Assembly: GCA_964444795.1 (NCBI GenBank)
Contig: CAYUIQ010000082.1
Span: forward strand, 1-31,184
Reading direction: 5' to 3'
Source: JABMRP01 sp964444795
GTDB taxonomy: Bacteria > Planctomycetota > Planctomycetia > Pirellulales > Thermoguttaceae
Length of the DNA stretch: 31,184 bases
The position numbers and the translations under genes are program-made. Shown here piece after piece: positions 25,301 to 31,184 of the stretch. The notes under the pieces are model-generated. The model ran no database searches, was not told where the DNA came from, and saw only the letters and a program-made list of their open reading frames with translations. The number at the start of each line of letters is the position of its first letter. The stretch's first letter is position 1.

Positions 25301-25575
25301 CCATAGAGGCTCTTCTCATGCAGCAAGGCTCGCGTTTTCGCCACGAGGGAAGCGTCGGCGTCCAGGCCGTGGACCAAATACCGATCCGACGCTCGCAGCG
25401 CGACCGTCAGCTTGCCGTCGCCGCACCCGAGATGCACGACCAGTCCGCCTTGCACACCGGTGGCCTCGTAAATCGCACGGGCGGTGATCGACTCGGCCGA
25501 CGCTGTCGCGGCGATCATTGTCAGGGCCACTGCCAAGGCGAGCCGACTCGCCAAGCTGTCCGTGTATTTTGCCAT
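22336..25575 (-). CDS. Secreted methyltransferase-like domain fused to a PQQ-type beta-propeller
   Basis: A 1079-residue protein. A signal peptide (1 to about 27, ALAVALTMIAATASA) is followed by a class I methyltransferase-like domain at about 40-145, with motif I VVHLGCGDGKL, an acidic end of strand 2 in HGLDAD, and HRVLAPGGVVYARRG. The remaining 900 residues are propeller blades of the PQQ/BamB type: LIARDAANGVLLWKV, VSVLDAATGEI, AAVDVATGKQLWRRE, LVCLDAKTGNEVW, IRCLDATDGSDVWSF, VYCLRATDGALVWRF. A Ser/Pro-rich linker at about 610-622 divides them. The methyltransferase region is about 100 residues, short for a full domain, so it may bind a ligand without catalysis. AAGGAG lies 8 bp before the ATG. 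Localisation and lack of a SAM source outside the cytoplasm make the role puzzling. Confidence 0.85.
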   Translation of the reverse strand: MAKYTDSLASRLALAVALTMIAATASAESITARAIYEATGVQGGLVVHLGCGDGKLTVALRASDRYLVHGLDADASLVAKTRALLHEKSLYGPVSADTFDGHHLPYVGDLVNLVVADNPGDVAMEEIHRVLAPGGVVYARRGDGWEKRVKRRPDDIDQWSHFLHDAGGNAVAQDRQIGPPKRLRWVAGPKWCRSHEFPSSVNVTVTAGGRILTIFDEGPTGVYKSLPQRCSLIARDAANGVLLWKVPMRRWQPEFGTGTGNRWNIHHTIPRRLVVEGDRVYVTLGFLDSPVSVLDAATGEILTEALEGTQGTDEMILSDGVLIVKITDKRSIGATERFDKTALHDTLAAVDVATGKQLWRRENTRVVPMALSAQAGRVVYHDMEQLVCLDAKTGNEVWTAPNPIASTVGGGSTLVITDGVVLFHGNGQPMGKDGKKGKGGLYLTALSADDGEFLWQRGGRRGVAAACTLPTDLAVAHGIVWYGTSTEGIDLHTGEVRKRIAIGQTISPGHHYRCYHARATERYLIWSKRGAEFIDLEGDDHMRNDWLRAPCFGGTLPANGLLYVPPSQCFCYPGVLVSGYQAMSADSNVDTGKWKADDASRLQRGPAYDEKSSPLSASGSPLSSDWPMYRQNPQRSGSTKTVVPVDVGRQWEIELACRGSQAVIVGDRLWVAEKDAHRIRCLDATDGSDVWSFTAGGRIDSAPTVHDGLVLFGCRDGSVYCLRATDGALVWRFLAALDPRRIVSYEQVESVWPVQGSVLVQDGAVYFAAGRSSFLDGGIFVYGVDVKTGKMLHRHHLEGPWPDAVNEAGAPFAMEGAKPDLLVSDGKDLYMQRIKFDAELNRLKTIQESSLGELDMGANHLVATGGFLDDTGFDRLYWMYSNRWPGFYFSQNAPKSGQIVVFDEDTTFAVKYFYRRITWSPAFFPATHGYLLYADDNDNQPILEERGKPARAIDWLPKEAATDKHRRGGRGVEKGSGYMRAAPSRWQTLIPLRIRAMVLAGDRLFAAGTPDVLDPDDPLSAFEGRAGAKLQVFSTEDGSLLKSQALQSLPAFDGMSAAAGRLYLATQDGRIICFGAATE

Positions 25576-25915
25576 TTTGGTTACTCCTTTTTCTGGGTGA
25601 TCTCGAAACGTCCCTGTAAGTTACTGGCCGAAAGCGATAAATGCAAGCATCTCGGGAGATTCCCCGCCTCCATACATCCCACGGCTTTGCGGCAACATCC
25701 GTCAGGCGGATTCACCGCCACGTTGGATCCACCAGCGTCGCAGCATCGCGTTCTTTGTGCCCTTTGTGCCTTTGTGGTAAGTCTGATCCGGACAGACGGC
25801 AAGGCAATGGTAGCACCACAAAGACACAAAGGCCACAAAGAACGGAGGAGGCGGAAACTGGCACTCAACCGTTTTCCCAGGGAGGGGAGTTTGGGGCCAC
25901 GTGCCGATCCGGATG
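25576..25915. other. Intergenic region upstream of the propeller gene
   Basis: This 340-bp stretch separates two minus-strand genes. It contains the inverted repeat at 25751-25842 and must hold the promoter of the propeller gene. TTGCAT and TAACTT, 17 bp apart on the minus strand (about 25656-25628), are a weak candidate. No gene is visible. Confidence 0.5.
25751..25842. repeat. 28-bp inverted repeat of the cacaaag type
   Basis: Arms 25751-25778 (starting ttctttgtgccctttgtg) and 25815-25842 (starting accacaaagacacaaagg) are complementary at nearly all positions around a 36-nt loop. It is AT-richer than its surroundings and built from a short cacaaag unit. I recall closely similar arms in many unrelated bacterial genomes, which suggests a mobile miniature element; this was not checked by search. 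Confidence 0.75.
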
Positions 25916-26461
25916 TTAGCTGCCCTTTACCGACGGCCCAGCGACCAAGTCAAAGGATGAGTTTTCCCCCATGACATCCAGATTCACCGTGCCGTTGCTG
26001 ACGCTGTAGCACCAAGGCGGTTCGACATAGGTTGACCAGAGTTTCTCACCGTGAAGATCCCACGTAGCCAATTCAAGTTCCGCGGACATGACCACCACAC
26101 TCCCGTGACGAGCCCAACCCCAGAAGCCGCCATCGGCAATATCTTCCCAAAGCCGTTGAACCGCGGCCAGATCATAAGCCAGCAGGTGCTCACCGGCACC
26201 AATAAGCAACCGGTCAGTCTCCGGGATTAGGATTGCCGCAGGTTCGAATCCGCAGCCAGCCGGGGAGAACTGTTGCGCAACCGTCATGAATGGCCAGTCG
26301 TTGCCAGTACGAGCGACTGCCACATAGCACCATTCGGCGCAATCGTCGTTCGATTCAAAGTGTTCGTTGAGCGACGCCCGATTGGAGTATTCATCGGCCA
26401 TGATAGGCAGGCCGTGGTCCTGCAAGAACAGAGCGTAACGGTCAGTGCAGATCTTGAACAT
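25916..26461 (-). CDS. Conserved-looking protein of unknown function
   Basis: A 181-residue soluble protein without a signal peptide. It has no catalytic motif I recognise. Notable segments are a Cys/Trp patch (SNDDCAEWCYVAVART), FEPAAILIPETDRLLIGAGEHLLAYDL, then WGWARHGSVVVMSAELELATWDLHGEKLW and the closing YVEPPWCYSVSNGTVNLDVM. The central beta strands with GAGEHLLAYD and ATWDLHGEKLW look like two blades of a short propeller-like fold, but this is a guess. The ATG at 26461 is preferred; a TTG at 26521 in the same frame would add 20 residues that run through the G tract at 26490-26498. Base composition is slightly less GC-rich than its neighbours. Confidence 0.7.
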   Translation of the reverse strand: MFKICTDRYALFLQDHGLPIMADEYSNRASLNEHFESNDDCAEWCYVAVARTGNDWPFMTVAQQFSPAGCGFEPAAILIPETDRLLIGAGEHLLAYDLAAVQRLWEDIADGGFWGWARHGSVVVMSAELELATWDLHGEKLWSTYVEPPWCYSVSNGTVNLDVMGENSSFDLVAGPSVKGS

Positions 26462-26631
26462 TGTGAGAATCCCATTCAAAGTGGCCACCGGGGGGGGGCG
26501 GGAAAGCTGTTCGTTGGCCAATCCTCAGTTGCTCCCCGTGGTCGTACCCCAAAGCTCGCACCGACGATCCCCAGTGAGTACAATATCCCCTGTGTTGCGA
26601 GACAGAACATTCTACACCGAAGGAGGACATG

Positions 26632-27561
26632 ATGGTACGTCGAAACTTGATGTGTGTGATCGGGCTCGCCGTGCTCGGCCTGGCGGTTGCCGCTCCGGCG
26701 GACGCCGCCGAGGAAAAGAAACAGATCGTTTTCGTTCACGGCAAGGCGAGTCACGGATACGGCGGACACGCTTACGGGCCGGCCTTCCGCATGTTGGCGC
26801 GGATGCTCAACGAGAATGTGCCCGCGGTCGAGGCCACCGTCGTTCAGGATGACCAGGATCTGGCCGTCTTGGACACCGCCGACGCGATCGTGTTGGGCAG
26901 CGACGGGGGGCGACTGGTGAAGACGCTGGGCGACCGGCTCGAGCCGCTAATGAAGAAGGGCGTCGGGTTGGCGGCCATCCACTACACTGTGGATCCGAGC
27001 GATCCGAAGGCCGTCGCCAGATTGATCGCCTGGATCGGCGGCAGCTACGAGCGCCACTGGTCGGTCAACCCGCATTGGGAAGCCGATTTCAAGACCTTTC
27101 CCGACCATCCGGCCGCGCGCGGACTAAAGCCTTTCAAGGCACAGGACGAGTGGTACTACCACATGCGATTCGCCAAAGACATGGAAGGCGTCACGCCGAT
27201 TCTCGCCGCCGTGCCGCCCGAGTCGACGCGGCAACGGGGCGACGGCCCGCATAGCGGCAACCCGCACGTTCGCGCGCGGTCCGGTATGGCCGAAGTGGTC
27301 GGCTGGGTCTACGACCGGCCCGGCGGCGGACGCGGTTTCGGGTTCACCGGCATGCACACCCATTGGACTTGGGCCCAAGACAGCTACCGCAAGTCGGTCC
27401 TGAACTCCATCGTCTGGATCGCCGGCGCGGAAGTTCCGCCGCGGGGCGTGCCGTCGAAGACACCGACGCTGGAGCAACTCGAAGCCGACCTCGGCATGCC
27501 GCGGCCCGGGAACTTCAACGCCGACGCCATGCGAAAACAGATTGAGGCGATGAACCCGTAG
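26632..27561 (+). CDS. Secreted ThuA-domain protein
   Basis: A 309-residue protein with a signal peptide (1 to about 26, GLAVLGLAVAAPADA). The body is a ThuA-like domain with a class I glutamine-amidotransferase-like fold: KQIVFVHGKASHGYGGHAYG, LDTADAIVLGSDGG, GVGLAAIHYTVDPSD, HWSVNPHWEADF and GRGFGFTGMHTHWTWAQD. ThuA proteins in other bacteria take part in trehalose/sucrose use through 3-keto-sugars; the planctomycete exported versions are uncharacterised. Start choice: AGGAGG (26621-26626) is only 2 bp from the ATG at 26629 and 5 bp from the one at 26632, so the second is favoured. Its stop is 5 bp from the mnmE stop (convergent). Confidence 0.88.
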   Translation: MVRRNLMCVIGLAVLGLAVAAPADAAEEKKQIVFVHGKASHGYGGHAYGPAFRMLARMLNENVPAVEATVVQDDQDLAVLDTADAIVLGSDGGRLVKTLGDRLEPLMKKGVGLAAIHYTVDPSDPKAVARLIAWIGGSYERHWSVNPHWEADFKTFPDHPAARGLKPFKAQDEWYYHMRFAKDMEGVTPILAAVPPESTRQRGDGPHSGNPHVRARSGMAEVVGWVYDRPGGGRGFGFTGMHTHWTWAQDSYRKSVLNSIVWIAGAEVPPRGVPSKTPTLEQLEADLGMPRPGNFNADAMRKQIEAMNP

Positions 27562-27566
27562 CTCGG

Positions 27567-29018
27567 TCATTTGCCGATGCAGAAGCGGCTGAAAACTCGG
27601 TCGAGCAGGTCGTCGGTGTAGACGGCCCCAACGACTTCGCCGAGGTGATCCAGCGCGGCGCGCAGTTCGGCCGCCACGAGTTCCTCGCCCATCTGCCCTC
27701 GGGCCAGTTGGCGGGCCTGACCGAGGGCTTCGACCGCCCCGTCGACCGAGCGGCGGCATCGCACGGCGGTCGTGCCCACCACTTCTGTTTCCGAACCCGA
27801 TGCTGCCAGCACGGCCTGCCGCAGACGGCCCCGTAGTTCTTCGATGCCGGTGCCGGTCGCGCTGCTGGTCTGCACGGCCGAACGCGCCACGTCGGCCCGG
27901 AGTGGCAGATCGGCTTTTGTCACCACGATCAGGCGGTGGCCGTCGGACCGTTCGACGAGCCGGCGTTGCTCGGTTTGCGTCGTCGGGCGGCTTCCGTCGA
28001 TACAGAGGATCCGCACTCGGGCCGTCGCGAGTCGCTCGGCCGTGGCCGCTTGCGCCGCCGCTTCGACACTGGCGGGCGCGCCCGACGATGCGCCGCTCAT
28101 GCCGGCCGTGTCGATCAAACGGCAAGCAACGCCGTCGAGGTCGATCTCCGCGGCGAGGTAATCGCGGGTGGTGCCGGGCCGTTCGGAGACCAGCGCGCCG
28201 GGCCCGCCGGTCAGCCGGTTGAAGAGACTGCTCTTGCCCGTGTTCGGCTGGCCGATCAACACGGCCTCGACCGCATCGGCCGACCGGCACCGCTGGGACA
28301 TCTGCCGGGCGAGTTGCCCGGCGACGTCGATCGCCGCGCCCAATTGCCGATCGATCTGCTCGGGGGTGATGAACGGGAGGTCTTCGTCGGCAAAATCGAA
28401 CCCGGCTTCCAAGTGGGCCAGTAGATCGGTCAGGTCGTCGCGGAGGCGGTGTAGGGGGTGTGCCAGACCGCCGGCCAATTGCGCCAGGGCCGTATCGAGT
28501 TGGCGCGAATCGACCGCGTCGATGGTCCCCAACACGGCCTCCGCCTGCGTTAGGTCGATACGTCCGGCGAGGAAGGCTCGGAGGGTGAATTCACCAGGCT
28601 GAGCCAGCCGGGCGCCCGCGGCGCAGGCGTTGCGAACAGCGGCCTCCAGTAGCGGCCGGGAGCCGATCGTGTGGATTTCCGCGACCGGTTGGCCGGTGTA
28701 GCTCCGGTTCGAGGGCCAGTAGAGAAGATCGCACGGCAGCCCGTACGATGGCCCTCCGAGGCCGTCGCCGTCCGAATCGCCAACTTCCCCGACGGCCTCG
28801 GAGGGCCATCGTACGATTCGTCCGGCTAGGCCCAACTCCAAGCTGCCGCGAAGTACTACGGGCGGTCCGGCGGCGGGTAACTCGGACCGGTCGGCGAGGG
28901 TGAAACAGCGTCGCAGGCAACGGGCCACGTCCGGCCCGCTGAGCCGCACGATCCCCCGAGCGGCGGCACCGGCGGCAGTGGCAATCGCAACGATCGTGTC
29001 GTCGGGGTCAAACGGCAT
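27567..29018 (-). CDS. mnmE: tRNA modification GTPase MnmE
   Basis: A 483-residue MnmE (TrmE), which with MnmG makes the 5-carboxymethylaminomethyl group on U34 of certain tRNAs. The N-terminal folate-binding domain begins DDTIVAIATAAGAAARGIVR. The helical domain shows the conserved PGEFTLRAFLAGRIDLTQAE (141-160). The inserted G domain has G1 GQPNTGKSS (256-264), G2 GTTRD (282-286), G3 DTAG (303-306) and G4 TKAD (367-370, for NKxD). The C-terminus is FCIGK with the catalytic Cys480. Residues about 69-93 are encoded by a perfect inverted repeat and look like an extra loop. ATG 29018 is used; a GTG lies just before it. It starts 12 bp after yidC, a common pairing in bacteria. Confidence 0.96.
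   Translation of the reverse strand: MPFDPDDTIVAIATAAGAAARGIVRLSGPDVARCLRRCFTLADRSELPAAGPPVVLRGSLELGLAGRIVRWPSEAVGEVGDSDGDGLGGPSYGLPCDLLYWPSNRSYTGQPVAEIHTIGSRPLLEAAVRNACAAGARLAQPGEFTLRAFLAGRIDLTQAEAVLGTIDAVDSRQLDTALAQLAGGLAHPLHRLRDDLTDLLAHLEAGFDFADEDLPFITPEQIDRQLGAAIDVAGQLARQMSQRCRSADAVEAVLIGQPNTGKSSLFNRLTGGPGALVSERPGTTRDYLAAEIDLDGVACRLIDTAGMSGASSGAPASVEAAAQAATAERLATARVRILCIDGSRPTTQTEQRRLVERSDGHRLIVVTKADLPLRADVARSAVQTSSATGTGIEELRGRLRQAVLAASGSETEVVGTTAVRCRRSVDGAVEALGQARQLARGQMGEELVAAELRAALDHLGEVVGAVYTDDLLDRVFSRFCIGK
28742..28815 (-). repeat. Perfect 26-bp inverted repeat inside mnmE
   Basis: Arms 28742-28767 and 28790-28815 are exact reverse complements (core acgatggccctccgaggccg) with a 22-nt loop. 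The element is read in frame on the minus strand as VRWPSEAVGEVGDSDGDGLG and a few flanking residues. It falls between the folate-domain strand ending in GR and the conserved SYTGQPVAEIH, where MnmE proteins have a variable loop. The reading frame is kept. Confidence 0.85.
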
Positions 29019-29030
29019 CACCGCGCCCGC

Positions 29031-31184
29031 TCATTTCCGGCCCCGGTTCTTCTTTCGCTTCTTCCGCTTCGCAGCGCCGTTACCGCCGGTGGCTCCCCCG
29101 GCGCGAGGCCGCGTCTCTTTCCGTTTCTCCTGGGGCTTGACCACCGGTTCCGGCGGGGCGGGTTTTCCGGCGTCGATTTTGGGCATGAACTGCCGTTCGC
29201 CAAGCCCCCAAAGACTCGAAACGATGAAGTAAAGGCACAGGCCGCTGGCCACCTTGAAGAAGAGTAGCCCGATGAAGATCATCATGAATTTCATGATCTT
29301 CTGCTGCATGGCGGCCTGATCGTCAGCCGGCGGCGGCATGAACATTTTCTGCTGCATGAGGAAGAGAACGACGGTCGCAAGCGGCAAGACGTTCAGATAG
29401 GGCCCCAAGACGAAGATGCCCTGGCCGTCGGTTAAGAAGGCAGGGACCACGCCCTTCCAGTGCCAGAGCATGTCGGGTGCCGAAAGGTTCGAGCACCAGC
29501 GAATCGCTGACCCGAACAGCGGCGACTGGCGAAGCTCGACGTCGACCATCAGCGAACGATACAAACCGATGAAAATCGGCAACTGGACAAACATCACCAG
29601 GCAGCCGGCCAGCGGGTTGTAGTTGTGCTTACGGAACAGTTCCTGCTGTTTGCGGGTCCGCTCCTCGAGGTTCTTCTTGTACTTCTCCTGGAGCTTCTTG
29701 ATCTCGGGCTGCAACTTGGCCATCATCTGGGCGTTCATCGCCTGCTTCTTGCTCATCGGGAACATGGCCAGCCGCACCACGGCCGTCAGCAAGATGATTG
29801 CCACTCCGTAGTTGCCCACGATGCTGTAGAAAAAATGCAGCAGCCCCAGCAGCGGCTGGGCAACAAAGAAGAACCATCCGTAGTAGACCAATTCCTTCAG
29901 GCCATAATGGGCCAACAGATCGGGCTTCTTTGGACCGGCAAACACGGTGAATCGCTGCCGTAGCGACTCGTTTGGCTCGATCTCGTATTCCCGGCTGATC
30001 ATGCGGACCGACGTATTGGCCAGTTTCTTCCACTTTTCGTCCACCTCGCCGACGCATACGGGCCGCGATTCGGCGAACCAGATGTCCACGTCCTCTCCGC
30101 CCTTGCCGAAGTATTTCACCCAGTCGTTGTCGCGCTCGGGAATCATCACGACGGAAAAATACTGGGCATCGACGCCGATGTAGGTGATGGCCTCGTCTTC
30201 CCAGGGCAGCCCCTCGACCTCGGGGTCGTCGTCTTCGTCGGCAATGGCGTCGGTGGCGATATCCGGGCAGGCGGTAACCTTGGGGTCATCGTCTCCGTTG
30301 AAAGCAACGATCACGTCGCGGAGCCCCGGGGTCGAAAACATGTCACGGCCCACTTTGTTGGCATACCAATGGCCTTCGGTCGGCAGGCCGTTCGGCCCGT
30401 CGAGCTGGTACGCCACCTTGTGCATCGTGTCGCCCGTGTTGTGGATCTCGACGTCCATTTCCAGGTGATAGGCCCGATAGATGTCGTTCTTCAATTCATC
30501 GGTCGGAACCTTCTCCAGCCGGAATGTTTTGAACACCACCAGACCTTCGTCCGGCATCGTGCGGAAGAAGACAATCTCGTCCTCGCTCTTTTTGTCGGGA
30601 CGGTTTGCTACGTCCTTCTCAACGCGGCCTTCCAATATGTCCTTCTTGGCGCGGGCGCCGAGAATCTCCCAACTGCCGCCGAGAAACTTCTCTTGTTGGG
30701 TAGCGGTGAGAACTGCACCGTCGATCGAGTAGGGAGTCATCCGGAACGACAGGGGGTCGTCGGCCTCGGGACGCACCACCTCCAACGGCCGGCGTCCCAG
30801 GGCAACGGGCTGGAGTTCGAACACGTCTCCGCCCCGCTGGACGGTCAGCGTGACCTCGTCGCCCGGCTTCTTGCTCGCCAAGAGATCGCGAAGTTGTTGG
30901 GCGACTTCCGGCGCGTCTTCCCCGACGGCGGTGATTTCCTGATCGTCTACTTTGAGGATCGTGTCACCCGGCTCCAGTCCGGCTTCCGCGGCCGGGGTCC
31001 CCGGTCCAACCACATCGACGGGGCAACCCACTCCCCGGGCAAATTCATCCATGGCAACGTGGCCGAGGTAGCCGCTTCGGTCTTCGATGTCTCGGTAGCG
31101 GTCACTGCTCAATTCGATCCGCGTGACCGCCGCCCCACGATTGGTCAGCGTGACCAGCATCCGATATTGACTCTCCGGATCGGC
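29031..31184 (-). CDS. yidC: Membrane protein insertase YidC, C-terminal 717 residues
   Basis: The frame is open to the right edge, so the N-terminal helix lies outside. YidC inserts and folds inner-membrane proteins with or without SecYEG. The periplasmic part contains a PDZ-like stretch (CPVDVVGPGTPAAEAGLEPG, then DTILKVDDQEI) absent from the E. coli protein, followed by the usual beta-supersandwich. The conserved core begins at YYGWFFFVAQPLLGLLHFFY, with the groove arginine in LLTAVVRLAMFPMSKKQAMN, a charged cytoplasmic loop (KLQPEIKKLQEKYKKNLEE), NPLAGCLVMFVQLPIFIGLY, and the final helices ending near GLGERQFMPK. A long basic tail (KRKKRKKNRGRK) may touch the ribosome. mnmE follows 12 bp after its stop. 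Confidence 0.95.
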   Translation of the reverse strand, partial: ADPESQYRMLVTLTNRGAAVTRIELSSDRYRDIEDRSGYLGHVAMDEFARGVGCPVDVVGPGTPAAEAGLEPGDTILKVDDQEITAVGEDAPEVAQQLRDLLASKKPGDEVTLTVQRGGDVFELQPVALGRRPLEVVRPEADDPLSFRMTPYSIDGAVLTATQQEKFLGGSWEILGARAKKDILEGRVEKDVANRPDKKSEDEIVFFRTMPDEGLVVFKTFRLEKVPTDELKNDIYRAYHLEMDVEIHNTGDTMHKVAYQLDGPNGLPTEGHWYANKVGRDMFSTPGLRDVIVAFNGDDDPKVTACPDIATDAIADEDDDPEVEGLPWEDEAITYIGVDAQYFSVVMIPERDNDWVKYFGKGGEDVDIWFAESRPVCVGEVDEKWKKLANTSVRMISREYEIEPNESLRQRFTVFAGPKKPDLLAHYGLKELVYYGWFFFVAQPLLGLLHFFYSIVGNYGVAIILLTAVVRLAMFPMSKKQAMNAQMMAKLQPEIKKLQEKYKKNLEERTRKQQELFRKHNYNPLAGCLVMFVQLPIFIGLYRSLMVDVELRQSPLFGSAIRWCSNLSAPDMLWHWKGVVPAFLTDGQGIFVLGPYLNVLPLATVVLFLMQQKMFMPPPADDQAAMQQKIMKFMMIFIGLLFFKVASGLCLYFIVSSLWGLGERQFMPKIDAGKPAPPEPVVKPQEKRKETRPRAGGATGGNGAAKRKKRKKNRGRK

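Noticed and set aside
24064..25974. Long plus-strand open frame opposite the propeller gene (636 codons).
   Set aside because: It is antisense to a gene with clear propeller repeats, a signal peptide and a ribosome-binding site. Its translation is rich in Arg/His and shows no domain; such shadows are common in GC-rich DNA.

Overview
The window looks like chromosomal DNA of a planctomycete, most likely order Pirellulales. The reasons are the GC-rich sequence and a typical gene set: a DUF1559 pseudopilin-like protein, two DUF1080 (3-keto-disaccharide hydrolase family) proteins, a dockerin protein with tandem cadherin-like repeats and an N-terminal LE-x-LENRKLLS motif, a ThuA-domain protein, a Gfo/Idh/MocA oxidoreductase and a large PQQ-type beta-propeller protein. 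The lineage is inferred from gene content; no marker gene was compared.

Layout. 1-501 is the 3' end of a UxaA-family gene. 794-1771 is a DUF1559 protein. 2060-4468 is a transporter-like gene joining an Nramp-type membrane domain to leucine-rich repeats. It converges, with 5 bp between stops, on a minus-strand pair: a small zincin-like metallopeptidase (5984-5589), then an oxidoreductase (5565-4474). On the plus strand follow a DUF1080 protein with yacG (6222-7372), a polytopic membrane protein (7455-8708), a tightly packed ABC-2-type module (8875-14240: small membrane protein, large extracytoplasmic/membrane protein, ATPase, permease) and an SDR oxidoreductase (14308-15213). 15214-16082 is gene-poor and carries a truncated IS5-type transposase. 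16083-18212 is the dockerin protein. 18413-22276 holds a two-domain DUF1080 protein, a minus-strand DJ-1/PfpI protein and a large secreted protein of unknown function. 22336-25575 (minus) joins a methyltransferase-like domain to a beta-propeller behind a signal peptide. 25916-26461 (minus) is an unknown protein and 26632-27561 a ThuA-domain protein. The right end is the housekeeping pair yidC-mnmE (minus; yidC runs off the window).

How the genes may work together. UxaA, Gfo/Idh/MocA, the DUF1080 proteins and ThuA all belong to families linked to sugar-acid or 3-keto-sugar metabolism. They sit in separate transcription units, so a shared pathway is only a possibility. The four overlapping genes at 8875-14240 are the clearest functional unit: an ABC exporter or membrane-remodelling system of unknown substrate with a dedicated large extracytoplasmic partner.

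The least expected structure is at DNA level. The window is scattered with inverted repeats of several unrelated sequences. One is a perfect 26-bp inverted repeat inside mnmE, read in frame as an apparent extra loop. Another contains both stop codons of a convergent gene pair. A third is a nested double palindrome between the PfpI gene and the large secreted gene. These, the Nramp-LRR fusion and the secreted methyltransferase-propeller fusion are the best candidates for follow-up. No rRNA, tRNA, CRISPR array or complete mobile element was recognised.
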